From: Hymenobacter negativus
Lineage (GTDB): Bacteria; Bacteroidota; Bacteroidia; Cytophagales; Hymenobacteraceae
Direction of reading: 5' to 3'
Assembly: GCF_016056375.1 (NCBI RefSeq)
Contig: NZ_JAEDAE010000008.1
Coordinates: 186,001 to 250,000 of the forward strand
Length of the DNA: 64,000 nt
Part shown: one piece after another, positions 35,762-43,659 of the stretch
Numbering within the stretch: the stretch's first letter is position 1
Layout: every line of letters starts with the position of its first letter
Program-made: the position numbers and the translations under genes
The notes under the pieces: generated by a model
Databases searched by the model: none
What the model saw: only the letters and a program-made list of their open reading frames with translations
Told to the model about the DNA's origin: nothing

Positions 35762-36430
35762 ATGAGTTCCATCCCGCTGCTTATCGTCAATTTATCCCCG
35801 GTTCCGCTGGTGGTGGCGTGTATGGTGGGGCTGGTGCGGTACCGCCGGTACGAGGCCGTGCGGCGCTATTTAGTGTGGCTGTCTTGGCTGGCCCTACTGG
35901 TCACGGCGGTGGCCATGTGGCTTCAGCGCCAGCACCGGCCCAATCTATTTTTGGCCCCCATCGATACCGCCATTGAATTCACGCTGCTAGGGCTGATATA
36001 CCGACGGGTGCTGTGGCCGCATCCCGTGGCCCGGTATCTGCCGGTTGGCATTGGGCTGTTTGTGGTGGGCACGGCGCTCACCAGCTGGCCCCAGCCTGGC
36101 ACGGTCGAGTTCAGCCCCATCCAGCATTTCATCGAAAGTGTGGCCATGCTGCTGCTGGTGGTGCTGTATTATCGGCGCGTTCTTAAAGCCCTTCCGGTGT
36201 CATTGGCACCACTGGAACGCGAGCCCGTGTTCTGGATTTCGGCGGGCGTGTTTCTGTATTTTTCGGCCAACAGCCTAATTTTTCTTACCAGCAACCTGGT
36301 CCTGTTCCATTCCAAAGAGCTCAGCCTGAACATCTGGGCCATTCATGCCCTGCTGTATGCTTTTCTGAATGGCTTTTTCATTGTGGCGCTGTGCCTCCCC
36401 TCTCAGCTGCCGGACGTCACACAATCGTAA
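35762..36430 (+). CDS. Polytopic membrane protein of unknown function (about 7 TM)
   Basis: A 222-residue protein with about seven membrane segments and short loops. I recognise no catalytic motif. The layout resembles the N-terminal seven-helix sensor regions of some Bacteroidota histidine kinases, but no kinase domain follows; the next gene is a response regulator 69 bp downstream with its own promoter. It could be a stand-alone sensor that works with the two-component pair downstream, but this is inference from position only. Confidence 0.7.
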   Translation: MSSIPLLIVNLSPVPLVVACMVGLVRYRRYEAVRRYLVWLSWLALLVTAVAMWLQRQHRPNLFLAPIDTAIEFTLLGLIYRRVLWPHPVARYLPVGIGLFVVGTALTSWPQPGTVEFSPIQHFIESVAMLLLVVLYYRRVLKALPVSLAPLEREPVFWISAGVFLYFSANSLIFLTSNLVLFHSKELSLNIWAIHALLYAFLNGFFIVALCLPSQLPDVTQS

Positions 36431-36454
36431 CATGACGCCGGCCGCCGCAGGCGG

Positions 36455-36462
36455 TACTTTTG
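36455..36462 (+). promoter_or_regulatory. -7 box for the PhoB-like regulator gene
   Basis: TACTTTTG, exact match to TAnnTTTG, about 38 bp before the GTG at 36500. Confidence 0.55.
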
Positions 36463-36499
36463 CGGAAACATTGCCTTGCTTCACCTAAGCCCCAACGCC

Positions 36500-37195
36500 G
36501 TGACTGCTGCCAAAACGCCCGTGTACAAGATTCTCGTGGTTGATGACGACCCGGACATTGTCGAGCTGCTGGAGTTCAATCTGAAAAAAGAGGGCTACCA
36601 AACCGCCTCCGCTTCCGACGGTCGCAAAGCTCTGGACGTAGCCGCCGAGTTTCACCCCGACATCATCCTGCTAGACGTGATGATGCCCAACCTCGACGGC
36701 ATTGCCGCCTGCCGCCTGCTACGCGAAAACCCGAGGTTCAAGGACACTTACATCCTGTTCCTCACCGCTCGCGCCGAGGAGTTTTCCGAAGTGGCCGCTT
36801 TCGAGGCCGGGGCCGACGACTTCATCGCCAAGCCCATCAAGCCGCGCGCCCTGCTCGGCCGCTTGGCCGCCGTGAAGCGCCGCGACCAGGACCCCCACGC
36901 CGCCGTCGATGCCATCGATATCAATGGCCTGCGCATCGACCGCACCGCCTTCGCCGTGTACCAGGACGGCAAGAAAATCACCCTGCCCAAGAAGGAGTTT
37001 GAGCTGTTGTCCTTCCTGGCTGCCTCGCCCCACAAGGTCTTCAACCGCGAAGAGCTGCTCCAGAATATCTGGGGCAACGACGTGTTTGTGCTGGCCCGCA
37101 CCGTGGACGTGCACGTGCGCAAAGTGCGCGAAAAAGTGGGCGACCACCACATCCAGACCATCAAGGGCGTGGGCTACAAGTTCAACGCGGACTAA
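36500..37195 (+). CDS. OmpR/PhoB-family response regulator
   Basis: About 231 residues. The receiver domain (about 9-125) has ILVVDDDPDIVELL with the acidic pocket, the phospho-acceptor Asp in IILLDVMMPNLDG and the Lys in DDFIAKPIKP. The C-terminal winged helix (about 140-230) carries LPKKEFELLSFLA and RTVDVHVRKVREKVG, with the final IKGVGYKFN typical of PhoB/OmpR. GTG at 36500 is preferred; a TTG at 36476 is in frame upstream. The kinase gene follows after 137 bp containing IR10, an unusual gap for a two-component pair. Target genes are not visible. Confidence 0.92.
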   Translation: MTAAKTPVYKILVVDDDPDIVELLEFNLKKEGYQTASASDGRKALDVAAEFHPDIILLDVMMPNLDGIAACRLLRENPRFKDTYILFLTARAEEFSEVAAFEAGADDFIAKPIKPRALLGRLAAVKRRDQDPHAAVDAIDINGLRIDRTAFAVYQDGKKITLPKKEFELLSFLAASPHKVFNREELLQNIWGNDVFVLARTVDVHVRKVREKVGDHHIQTIKGVGYKFNAD

Positions 37196-37216
37196 ATCAG
37201 TCACCTATATTGTTCT

Positions 37217-37303
37217 GTCATCCTGAGCGTAGCGAAGGACTTTCTCACGGTTGAACCATCGTTGTTCGGGCGTGAAAAGGTCCTTCGCTGCGCTCAGGAT
37301 GAC
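37217..37303. repeat. IR10: GAGCGCAGCGAAG-family inverted repeat inside a two-component operon
   Basis: Arms 37217-37249 and 37271-37303 match at 30 of 33 positions; the shared part is GTCATCCTGAGCGCAGCGAAG. It separates the response regulator from its kinase. Confidence 0.9.
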
Positions 37304-37332
37304 TTATTTTTACCCGAACAGTTCAAAATGAT

Positions 37333-38403
37333 ATGAACCTCTCCTCTCGCACCATTGCCATCCTTATTGCGCTGCTGGTGGCGTGCGTGCTCACCACCTA
37401 TGCTCGCATTGGCCCCACGCTGCCGTTTCGGGAGGCTTTTCTGGCAGCGGGCATCACGGTGGCAGCGTGCTTTTTGTTGATATACTTGTCGTTTGAAGCC
37501 CTGATTTTCAAGGAAATCAACGGCATCTACGCTGGCTTGGAGCACATCAAGCGCAAGGAATTCAAGAAGCTGAGTAACAAGTTCCTGTTTCGGCCCGAGC
37601 CCGTGAAGCGCGTGCGCGATGAAATCCTGCAAATGGCCGAGCGACGCCAGCAGGAGCTGGACGAACTGGTGCGCCTGCAGGCCCTGCGCCGCGAGTTCCT
37701 GGCCGACGTGTCGCACGAGCTCAAAACGCCGCTTTTTGCCGCCCAGGGCTTCGTGCACACCATTCTCGATGACGAGGACGACGAAATCGACCTGGCCACC
37801 CGCCGCAAGTTCCTCGCCAAGGCTGCTGCCAGCCTCGACACGCTCGATGCGCTGGTGCAGGACCTGGTCACCATCGCGCAGCTCGAAAAAGGCGTGGTGC
37901 GCATGCGCCGCCAACGCTTCGATTTGATTGTGCTGGTGCGTGAAATCTTCGAGCTATTGGAGCAGCAGGCCGCCCGCCGCGGCACCCACCTGGAACTATT
38001 TCCACCAAGCTTGCCTGAGACCGGCCTGCTGGTAGTGGCCGACCGCAACCGCATCCGCCAAGTCCTCATCAATCTGATTGACAACGCTATCAAATATGGC
38101 CGCGACAAAGGCCGCGTCGTAGTTTCATTGGTCGAAAGCGGCCGGTCCGTTCGCATTGCCGTGCGCGACGACGGCGCGGGCATTGCCCCCGAGCATCAGG
38201 GGCGCATCTTCGAGCGTTTTTACCGCATCGACAAAAGCCGCTCACGCGAGTCGGGTGGTTCCGGGCTGGGGCTCGCCATCAGCAAGCACATTGTGGAGGC
38301 GCACAAGTCCACCATCAAGGTGAAAAGCACGGTGGGCGAAGGCACCACGCTGGAATTCAAGCTGAATAAGCCCAAAAGCGGCGCGGTGGGAAGCGCGGCC
38401 TGA
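37333..38403 (+). CDS. Sensor histidine kinase (PhoR-like)
   Basis: A 356-residue kinase with two N-terminal membrane segments (about 8-28 and 38-58), a short coiled region, HisKA (FLADVSHELKTPLFAAQGFV, with the phosphorylated His at about 129) and a HATPase_c domain (N box LINLIDNAIKYG, G1 RDDGAGI, F box RFYRID, G2 GGSGLGLAISKHIVEAH). There is no extended periplasmic sensor or PAS domain, so the signal is sensed in or near the membrane. It pairs with the response regulator upstream. Confidence 0.93.
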   Translation: MNLSSRTIAILIALLVACVLTTYARIGPTLPFREAFLAAGITVAACFLLIYLSFEALIFKEINGIYAGLEHIKRKEFKKLSNKFLFRPEPVKRVRDEILQMAERRQQELDELVRLQALRREFLADVSHELKTPLFAAQGFVHTILDDEDDEIDLATRRKFLAKAAASLDTLDALVQDLVTIAQLEKGVVRMRRQRFDLIVLVREIFELLEQQAARRGTHLELFPPSLPETGLLVVADRNRIRQVLINLIDNAIKYGRDKGRVVVSLVESGRSVRIAVRDDGAGIAPEHQGRIFERFYRIDKSRSRESGGSGLGLAISKHIVEAHKSTIKVKSTVGEGTTLEFKLNKPKSGAVGSAA

Positions 38404-38411
38404 GGCCGTCG

Positions 38412-38419
38412 TACCTTTG
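38412..38419 (+). promoter_or_regulatory. -7 box immediately upstream of the RluA-family gene
   Basis: TACCTTTG, exact match, ending nine bases before the ATG at 38429. It lies just after the kinase stop codon and predicts a nearly leaderless transcript. Confidence 0.55.
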
Positions 38420-38428
38420 CGGTCTCTT

Positions 38429-39142
38429 ATGAAGCTCCCGAATTTCTCCGACCTCGTTATTTTCGAAAACGACGACTACCTCGTTGTCAATAAGCCGCCG
38501 TTTCTGGCCACGCTCGACGAGCGGGTGGGCGGCGCGCCCAACATGCTGCGCCTGGCCCGCCAGCACCACGACGACATTCAGGCGGCTCACCGGCTCGACC
38601 GCGAAACCAGCGGTGCGCTGGCCTTCGCCAAAACCCCGGCGGCTTACCGCCACCTGGCCATGCAGTTCGAGAACCGCGAGGTGAAAAAGCAGTACCACGC
38701 CGTGGTGTGGGGCACCCCGCAGCTCGACCACCAGTTAGTGGAACGCAGCATCGAAACCACCAGCCGCGGCAAAGCGCGCCTCGCCTACAAGGGTAAACCC
38801 GCCGAAACTTACTTCACCACCCTCGAAAACTTCACCCGCCACTCGCTCATTCTTTGCGAGCCCGTCACCGGCCGCATGCACCAGATTCGCCTGCACCTGA
38901 TGTACCTGCAGGCCCCGATTATTGGCGACAAGGACTACGGCGGGGAGGACTTCTACCTGTCTTCGCTGAAGAAAAAATTCAACATGAAAGAGGGCGAGGA
39001 AGAGCAGCCGTTCATCAAGCGCTTTGCCCTCCACGCCCTCAAGCTGCAATTCACCGGCCTGGACGGCGAAGAAATATCAGTAGAAGCGCCGTATCCGAAA
39101 GATTTCCGGGTGCTGATAGATACGCTGCGGCAGCTGGCGTAG
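38429..39142 (+). CDS. RluA-family RNA pseudouridine synthase
   Basis: A 237-residue pseudouridine synthase without an S4 domain. The catalytic motif is HRLDRETSGALAFAK (Asp in HRLDRxTSG, about residue 56), preceded by DDYLVVNKPPFLATLDE and followed by the RluA block GRMHQIRLHLMYLQAPIIGDKDYGG. It would convert uridine to pseudouridine in rRNA or tRNA; which site cannot be told. It may be transcribed from its own near-leaderless promoter rather than with the kinase. Confidence 0.92.
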   Translation: MKLPNFSDLVIFENDDYLVVNKPPFLATLDERVGGAPNMLRLARQHHDDIQAAHRLDRETSGALAFAKTPAAYRHLAMQFENREVKKQYHAVVWGTPQLDHQLVERSIETTSRGKARLAYKGKPAETYFTTLENFTRHSLILCEPVTGRMHQIRLHLMYLQAPIIGDKDYGGEDFYLSSLKKKFNMKEGEEEQPFIKRFALHALKLQFTGLDGEEISVEAPYPKDFRVLIDTLRQLA

Positions 39143-39177
39143 CCCCAGTGGCCGATGCAACGGCCTAAACAGCGCGC

Positions 39178-40644
39178 CTATTTAATCCGCTCAAAAACCG
39201 CTAGTTGGCAAGTTCCCCGGTCAGGATGACTGGCATCCCGAATGATGGCATCATGCCAACGCAGGCGGAACGCAGAGTCCTGTTGAAGCATTTCCAGCGG
39301 AATGTGGGCTTCGGTCTGCGCGTACACATCGTCCCAGACCACCAGGGAATTTACCGGCAACGTCTCCAGAATAGGGTGCCAGTCCTTGGTTAAAGGCGGG
39401 CAGCGGGCGGCATCGAAAGGGTCGACGCCGAGTGCGGGGGCCACGTAGGGAGCCTCAAATGCGATGGGCGGCAGCGGTTGCCCCGCATACGCCTGGTGCA
39501 GCCAGGCGGCCGCGCGTTGGGCCAGTTCCTGGTCGGGCGCGCGGCTGAAATCGCGCGCGGGCCGAATGGCGTTGCGGGCCCCGGTAAATAGCCAGCCCAC
39601 TACCGCCACGGTGGCCACCAGCCGGATGCGCTGGCGGGCCGTTTCGGTGCGGGCCCACTCCGTGAGCAGCGCCAAGCCATTGAGGGCTACCACGGCGGCC
39701 AGGGGCGCAATGCCGGCCAGCACCCGCGCCAGCCCCGCGGAGTTGAACAAGCCCATGGCCCAGAAGATGGTATGCGCGGCCACGAAGACTGTGATACTAC
39801 CGTATATCAGCAGCAGCTCGGCGGAAAATAATGGCGACTGCCGCCGGGCCGGCTGGCCCAGGTCGCGCACCATACGGGCACCTCCCAGCCCAAACAAAAC
39901 CGTGAGCACCCAGCCCAGCAGGTTAGGGATGTTGCGCAGAAAGTGGCTCCACTCGCCATGCCCGTAGGCTGATATTGTGCCGTAGGGATTATGACCAAAC
40001 ACCCAACCCAGCTCGCCAAATGCCACCGCCCCAATGGCTGTATATAGTACATAGCCCAGCAGTACCAGCGGCAAGCTGCGCCATTGCCGCTGCCACGCCA
40101 GGTACACCACCCACAGGCCAATCAGAATAAAGCCCTCGGAGCGCGCAAATGGCAGAAACGACACCGCCGCCGCCGACCAACCCGGCCGGCCGGCCACGGC
40201 CAGCCACACCGCCCCCACCAGCACCAATCCAAACAATGGTTCGGTGAGACCGGAAAACTGAATCAGGAAATAGTCGGGGGCCGCGTAAGCAAACAAAATG
40301 GCCAACTCCGGCACGGGCAGGCGCAAGGCCTGTGCGATGCGAAAAGCGCACCAAGCCGAAGCGGCTACCACCACGCACTGAAACGCTTTCATTCCCATGA
40401 ACCCGGCCTGCGCCGGGCCCGCCGCCAGCAACGTAAGCAGCGGCTTCGCCCACGAATCCAGAAAATTGAGTGGGTGTGCGAATGCGTAGCGGGCAAACAG
40501 GTAATGATTGATGCTATCGCCGGAATCATGCGTGCCTTTAGTGAAAAAGGCAACGACGAGGGACAAGGCGAATAGTCCGGCCAACAACAGCCGGGCCCGG
40601 CGGGTAGCAACAGCGAAAACCGGCACAGCGACAGTGAAAAGCAT
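39178..40644 (-). CDS. GT-C-like polytopic membrane protein (possible glycosyltransferase)
   Basis: A 488-residue protein with about 11 membrane segments and a C-terminal soluble part of about 110 residues. The first long extracytoplasmic loop has the acidic motif FTKGTHDSGDSINHYLFARYAF, the place where GT-C enzymes (ArnT, PMT, PIG-type) hold their catalytic acidic pair, here Asp-x-Gly-Asp. FARSEGFILIGL resembles another GT-C signature. A polyprenyl-linked sugar transferase in the inner membrane is a fair inference, but no family name is certain. The ATG at 40644 is preferred over an in-frame TTG at 40656. Confidence 0.65.
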   Translation of the reverse strand: MLFTVAVPVFAVATRRARLLLAGLFALSLVVAFFTKGTHDSGDSINHYLFARYAFAHPLNFLDSWAKPLLTLLAAGPAQAGFMGMKAFQCVVVAASAWCAFRIAQALRLPVPELAILFAYAAPDYFLIQFSGLTEPLFGLVLVGAVWLAVAGRPGWSAAAVSFLPFARSEGFILIGLWVVYLAWQRQWRSLPLVLLGYVLYTAIGAVAFGELGWVFGHNPYGTISAYGHGEWSHFLRNIPNLLGWVLTVLFGLGGARMVRDLGQPARRQSPLFSAELLLIYGSITVFVAAHTIFWAMGLFNSAGLARVLAGIAPLAAVVALNGLALLTEWARTETARQRIRLVATVAVVGWLFTGARNAIRPARDFSRAPDQELAQRAAAWLHQAYAGQPLPPIAFEAPYVAPALGVDPFDAARCPPLTKDWHPILETLPVNSLVVWDDVYAQTEAHIPLEMLQQDSAFRLRWHDAIIRDASHPDRGTCQLAVFERIK

Positions 40645-40806
40645 AGGTAATGGCAAACCGTAAAAGTACGTCTGCGCGCAATGAGCCCCTGCTTACTCCA
40701 TTACATACTCCCCAGCTGGCCGCGGGCCTGGCAGCGATAAATATAAATTCCAACTCCCGTGGAACGGCTTGCCACAAGGTTTCCTAGAAAAACTACTGCG
40801 CCACGT

Positions 40807-40837
40807 TTGCCTATTTCCCGATAAATCAGTACCTTTG
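40807..40837 (+). promoter_or_regulatory. Complete promoter of the rplM-rpsI-rpsB operon
   Basis: TTG at 40807-40809 and TACCTTTG at 40830-40837, 20 bp apart. This is the best consensus promoter in the window. The leader to rplM is about 67 nt and includes a small hairpin-forming stretch (AGCC...GGCT). Confidence 0.75.
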
Positions 40838-40909
40838 TGTCCGTTTTTCCCGAAGCCCTAGCGGCTCCGTACTCTTATTCAATAGTTTAGCATACCTTTT
40901 TTTCGACTC

Positions 40910-41362
40910 ATGGACCACCTGAGCTTCAAGACGACCCACGTCAATAAGGCCAACGCCCAGAAGAGCTGGGTTATCGTAGACGCCAGCGTGGCCCCGCTGG
41001 GCCGCGTTGCCAGCCAGATTGCCAACATCCTGCGTGGCAAGCACAAGCCTTCGTTCACCCCCAACTCCGACTGCGGCGACAACGTCATCGTTCTCAACGC
41101 CGACAAGCTGCGCGTGACCGGCAAGAAAATGACCGAGAAGGTCTACATCACGCACTCGGGCTACCCCGGCGGCCAGAAGCGTCGCACCGTGCGCGAGCAG
41201 ATGAACCGCGACTCGCGTCGTGTAATTGAGCACGCTGTGAAAGGCATGCTGCAAGACAACCGCCTCGGCGCCGCTCAGTACCGCAACCTGTACGTGTACG
41301 CCGGTACCGAGCACCCCCACGAAGCTCAGCAGCCCGTGGCCATCGAACTGACCAACCTGTAA
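40910..41362 (+). CDS. rplM: 50S ribosomal protein L13
   Basis: A 150-residue uL13. Conserved blocks are WVIVDASVAPLGRVASQIANILRGKHKPSFTPN and KVYITHSGYPGGQKRRTVREQM, followed by HAVKGML and the C-terminal YVYAGTEHPHEAQQP. It binds 23S rRNA early in large-subunit assembly. It is first in the L13-S9-S2 operon, the common Bacteroidota order, with the consensus promoter and a 67-nt leader upstream. No Shine-Dalgarno sequence precedes it. Confidence 0.98.
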   Translation: MDHLSFKTTHVNKANAQKSWVIVDASVAPLGRVASQIANILRGKHKPSFTPNSDCGDNVIVLNADKLRVTGKKMTEKVYITHSGYPGGQKRRTVREQMNRDSRRVIEHAVKGMLQDNRLGAAQYRNLYVYAGTEHPHEAQQPVAIELTNL

Positions 41363-41398
41363 GCCACAACGGCTCACGCTTTTTTAATTTTTCCACTA

Positions 41399-41785
41399 AT
41401 GGCAATTACCAACACCTCTGGTAGAAGAAAAACCTCGGTGGCCCGCATCTACATGCAGGCCGGGCAAGGGAATATCACTATCAATGACCGGGACATGAAA
41501 TCGTACTTCAGCAACGAGTTGCTGGAGAACGTAGTGAACCAACCCCTGGCAATCCTCGAGCAAGTCGGCCAGTACGACATCAAGGTGAACGTGCGCGGCG
41601 GCGGCATTTCGGCTCAGGCCGAGGCTATCCGTCTGGCTATCACCAAGGCTCTGGTTAGCGACAACGAAGAAGTTCGTCCTGCTCTCAAGAAGGAAGGCTT
41701 CATGACCCGCGACCCGCGCATGGTGGAACGCAAGAAATTCGGCAAGCGCAAGGCTCGTCGTTCGTTCCAGTTCTCGAAACGCTAA
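41399..41785 (+). CDS. rpsI: 30S ribosomal protein S9
   Basis: A 128-residue uS9. TSGRRKTSVARIYMQAGQGNITINDRD at the N-terminus, VNVRGGGISAQAEAIRLAITKAL in the middle, and the basic tail RKKFGKRKARRSFQFSKR that reaches the P-site tRNA; the terminal Lys-Arg is intact. It starts 36 bp after rplM, with no Shine-Dalgarno sequence, and ends 18 bp before rpsB, in which gap the strong ribosome binding site of rpsB lies. Confidence 0.98.
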   Translation: MAITNTSGRRKTSVARIYMQAGQGNITINDRDMKSYFSNELLENVVNQPLAILEQVGQYDIKVNVRGGGISAQAEAIRLAITKALVSDNEEVRPALKKEGFMTRDPRMVERKKFGKRKARRSFQFSKR

Positions 41786-41788
41786 TCC

Positions 41789-41795
41789 AGGAGGA
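41789..41795 (+). promoter_or_regulatory. Consensus Shine-Dalgarno sequence of rpsB
   Basis: AGGAGGA, eight bases before the rpsB ATG at 41804. Nearly all other genes here lack such a site; rplM, rpsI, tsf and recA have none. Confidence 0.85.
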
Positions 41796-41803
41796 AATAT
41801 ATC

Positions 41804-42571
41804 ATGGCCCAGACTACCTATAAGGACCTGCTCGACGCAGGTGCCCACTTTGGTCACCTCACCCGCAAGTGGGACCCCAAAATGGCGCCGTACATCTTCA
41901 TGGAGAAGAACGGCATCCACATCATTGACCTCAACAAGACGCTGGTTTCGCTTGACTACGCAGCCCAGGCTATTCGCAACATCGCGAAGAGTGGCCGCAA
42001 AATCATGTTCGTAGCCACGAAAAAGCAGGCGCAGGAAATCGTTACGACGGAAGCCGAGCGTTTGAAAATGCCTTTCGTAACCGACCGGTGGTTGGGTGGT
42101 ATGCTCACCAACTTCGCCACGGTTCGCAAGAGCCTGAAGAAGATGGCCACCATCGACAAGATGGTAAAAGAGAACACCGCTTACGCCGCACTGGCTAAGC
42201 GCGAGAAGCTGATGATGCAGCGCGAGCGCGAGAAGCTCGACCGCGTGCTCGGTGGTATCGCCGACCTCGGCCGTCTGCCCGCTGCTCTGTTTGTAGTGGA
42301 CGTGAAGCGCGAGCACATCGCCGTGAAAGAGGCGCAGAAACTGGGCATCCCGGTTTTCGCTATCTGCGACACGAACTCGAACCCCGAATTGGTACAGTTC
42401 CCGATTCCCGCCAACGACGATGCCTCGAAGTCGATTCAGCTCATCGTGAGCGTGATTGGCAAGGCCATCGAAGACGGCCTGTCGGAACGTAAAGTTGACA
42501 AAGAAGATGCCGACCGCAAGGAAGCCGACGAGGCTGCCATTGCCGAAAAAACGGCTGCTGACGAAGAATAG
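41804..42571 (+). CDS. rpsB: 30S ribosomal protein S2
   Basis: A 255-residue uS2. Conserved blocks are DLLDAGAHFGHLTRKWDPKMAPYIF, NGIHIIDLNKTL, IMFVATKKQAQEIV, RWLGGMLTNFATVRKS, and the C-terminal IPVFAICDTNSNPELVQFPIPANDDASKSI. The tail is rich in Lys/Asp/Glu/Ala. It is translated from a strong Shine-Dalgarno site. A terminator and IR11 follow, cutting it off from tsf, with which it forms an operon in many bacteria. Confidence 0.98.
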   Translation: MAQTTYKDLLDAGAHFGHLTRKWDPKMAPYIFMEKNGIHIIDLNKTLVSLDYAAQAIRNIAKSGRKIMFVATKKQAQEIVTTEAERLKMPFVTDRWLGGMLTNFATVRKSLKKMATIDKMVKENTAYAALAKREKLMMQREREKLDRVLGGIADLGRLPAALFVVDVKREHIAVKEAQKLGIPVFAICDTNSNPELVQFPIPANDDASKSIQLIVSVIGKAIEDGLSERKVDKEDADRKEADEAAIAEKTAADEE

Positions 42572-42590
42572 TCCCTTCTTAGCTCTTTGA

Positions 42591-42636
42591 AAAAAGGGAA
42601 CCTTCGAGTAGTCTAGGCTCCGGAGGTTCCCTTTTT
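42591..42636 (+). terminator. Intrinsic terminator after rpsB
   Basis: A 13-bp stem (42591-42603 with 42624-42636), its 3' side ending in five T. Confidence 0.85.
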
Positions 42637-42649
42637 GATTTCAGGCCGA

Positions 42650-42745
42650 TGTAGAGACGCATACTTGCGTCTCGCGCCAGAACGGAATCGGCCGCTTGTT
42701 GCAAATTAATTGTTCAAACGGGAGACGCAAATATGCGTCTCTACA
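42650..42745. repeat. IR11: GTAGAGACGC-family inverted repeat between rpsB and tsf
   Basis: Arms 42650-42673 and 42722-42745 match at 23 of 24 positions. Each arm is itself a hairpin (GAGACGCA...TGCGTCTC). Same family as IR5. The right arm ends 18 bp before the tsf ATG. Confidence 0.92.
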
Positions 42746-42763
42746 ACCCCTCCCCTACTTCCA

Positions 42764-43600
42764 ATGGCCGCTATTACCGCCGCAGACGTAAACAAGCTCC
42801 GCACCATGACCGGTGCCGGCATGATGGATTGTAAAAAAGCCCTGACCGAAGCCGATGGCGACTTCGAAGCTGCGCGCGACATTCTGCGCAAGGCCGGTCA
42901 GAAAATCGCGGACAAGCGCGCCGAGAACGAAACCTCGGAAGGCTTCGTGACCGTGGCCGTGAGCGAGGATGGCACTAACGGCAAGCTGGTGGCCCTGGCC
43001 TGCGAAACCGAGTCGGTAGCCAAAGTGGCTAACTTCCGCGAACTGGTGCAGCGCATCCTGGATGCTGCTGTGCGCACCAACGCTACTACCAAAGAAGAGC
43101 TGCTGGCTGTGAAAGAAGATGATGGCCTGACCATTCAGGAGCACATCACCGACCTGACCGGCAAAATCGGCGAGAAGCTGGACCTGACCTACGTAACCCT
43201 GACCGGCGAGAAAGTAGCTTCGTACATACACTCGGACAGCAAAAAAGGCGTGCTCGTAGCCCTGAAGAACGTGGGCTCGGCCGACGCTGCTGCCGTGGGC
43301 CGCGACGTGGCCATGCAAATCGTGGCCATGAAGCCTGTTGCCGTTGACAAAGACGGTGTGGACTCGGCTACGGTGGAGCGCGAAATCGAAATCGGCAAAG
43401 AGCAGGCGCGTGCCGAAGGCAAGCCCGAGGCAATGCTGGAGAAAATTGCCCAGGGCAAGCTGAACAAGTTCTACAAAGAGCAGACCCTGCTGAACCAGGA
43501 GTTCGTAAAGGACGGCTCGATGACCATCGCTCAGCTGCTCGACAGCAAGTCGAAAGGCATGACCGTAACGGACTTCAAGCGCGTGGCTATCGGCGCTTAA
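42764..43600 (+). CDS. tsf: Translation elongation factor Ts
   Basis: A 278-residue EF-Ts, the guanine-nucleotide exchange factor of EF-Tu. The N-terminal UBA-like domain has the diagnostic TAADVNKLRTMTGAGMMDCKKALTEADGDFEAARDILRKAG; the core has the TDF-like exchange region with CETESVAKVANF; the C-terminus is complete. The ATG at 42764 is chosen because an upstream in-frame Met (42710) lies within IR11. Separation from rpsB by a terminator and IR11 implies its own promoter, which I could not locate with confidence. Confidence 0.97.
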   Translation: MAAITAADVNKLRTMTGAGMMDCKKALTEADGDFEAARDILRKAGQKIADKRAENETSEGFVTVAVSEDGTNGKLVALACETESVAKVANFRELVQRILDAAVRTNATTKEELLAVKEDDGLTIQEHITDLTGKIGEKLDLTYVTLTGEKVASYIHSDSKKGVLVALKNVGSADAAAVGRDVAMQIVAMKPVAVDKDGVDSATVEREIEIGKEQARAEGKPEAMLEKIAQGKLNKFYKEQTLLNQEFVKDGSMTIAQLLDSKSKGMTVTDFKRVAIGA

Positions 43601-43623
43601 TTGCCGTTTTTAGTTGAAAAGGG

Positions 43624-43659
43624 AAAGCCCCGCTGGCATTGTGCCGGCGGGGCTTTTTA
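43624..43659. terminator. Intrinsic terminator after tsf
   Basis: Stem AAAGCCCCGC (43624-43633) with GCGGGGCTTT (43647-43656), then T. The 3' end overlaps the stop codon of the convergent gene, so it can serve both. Confidence 0.88.
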
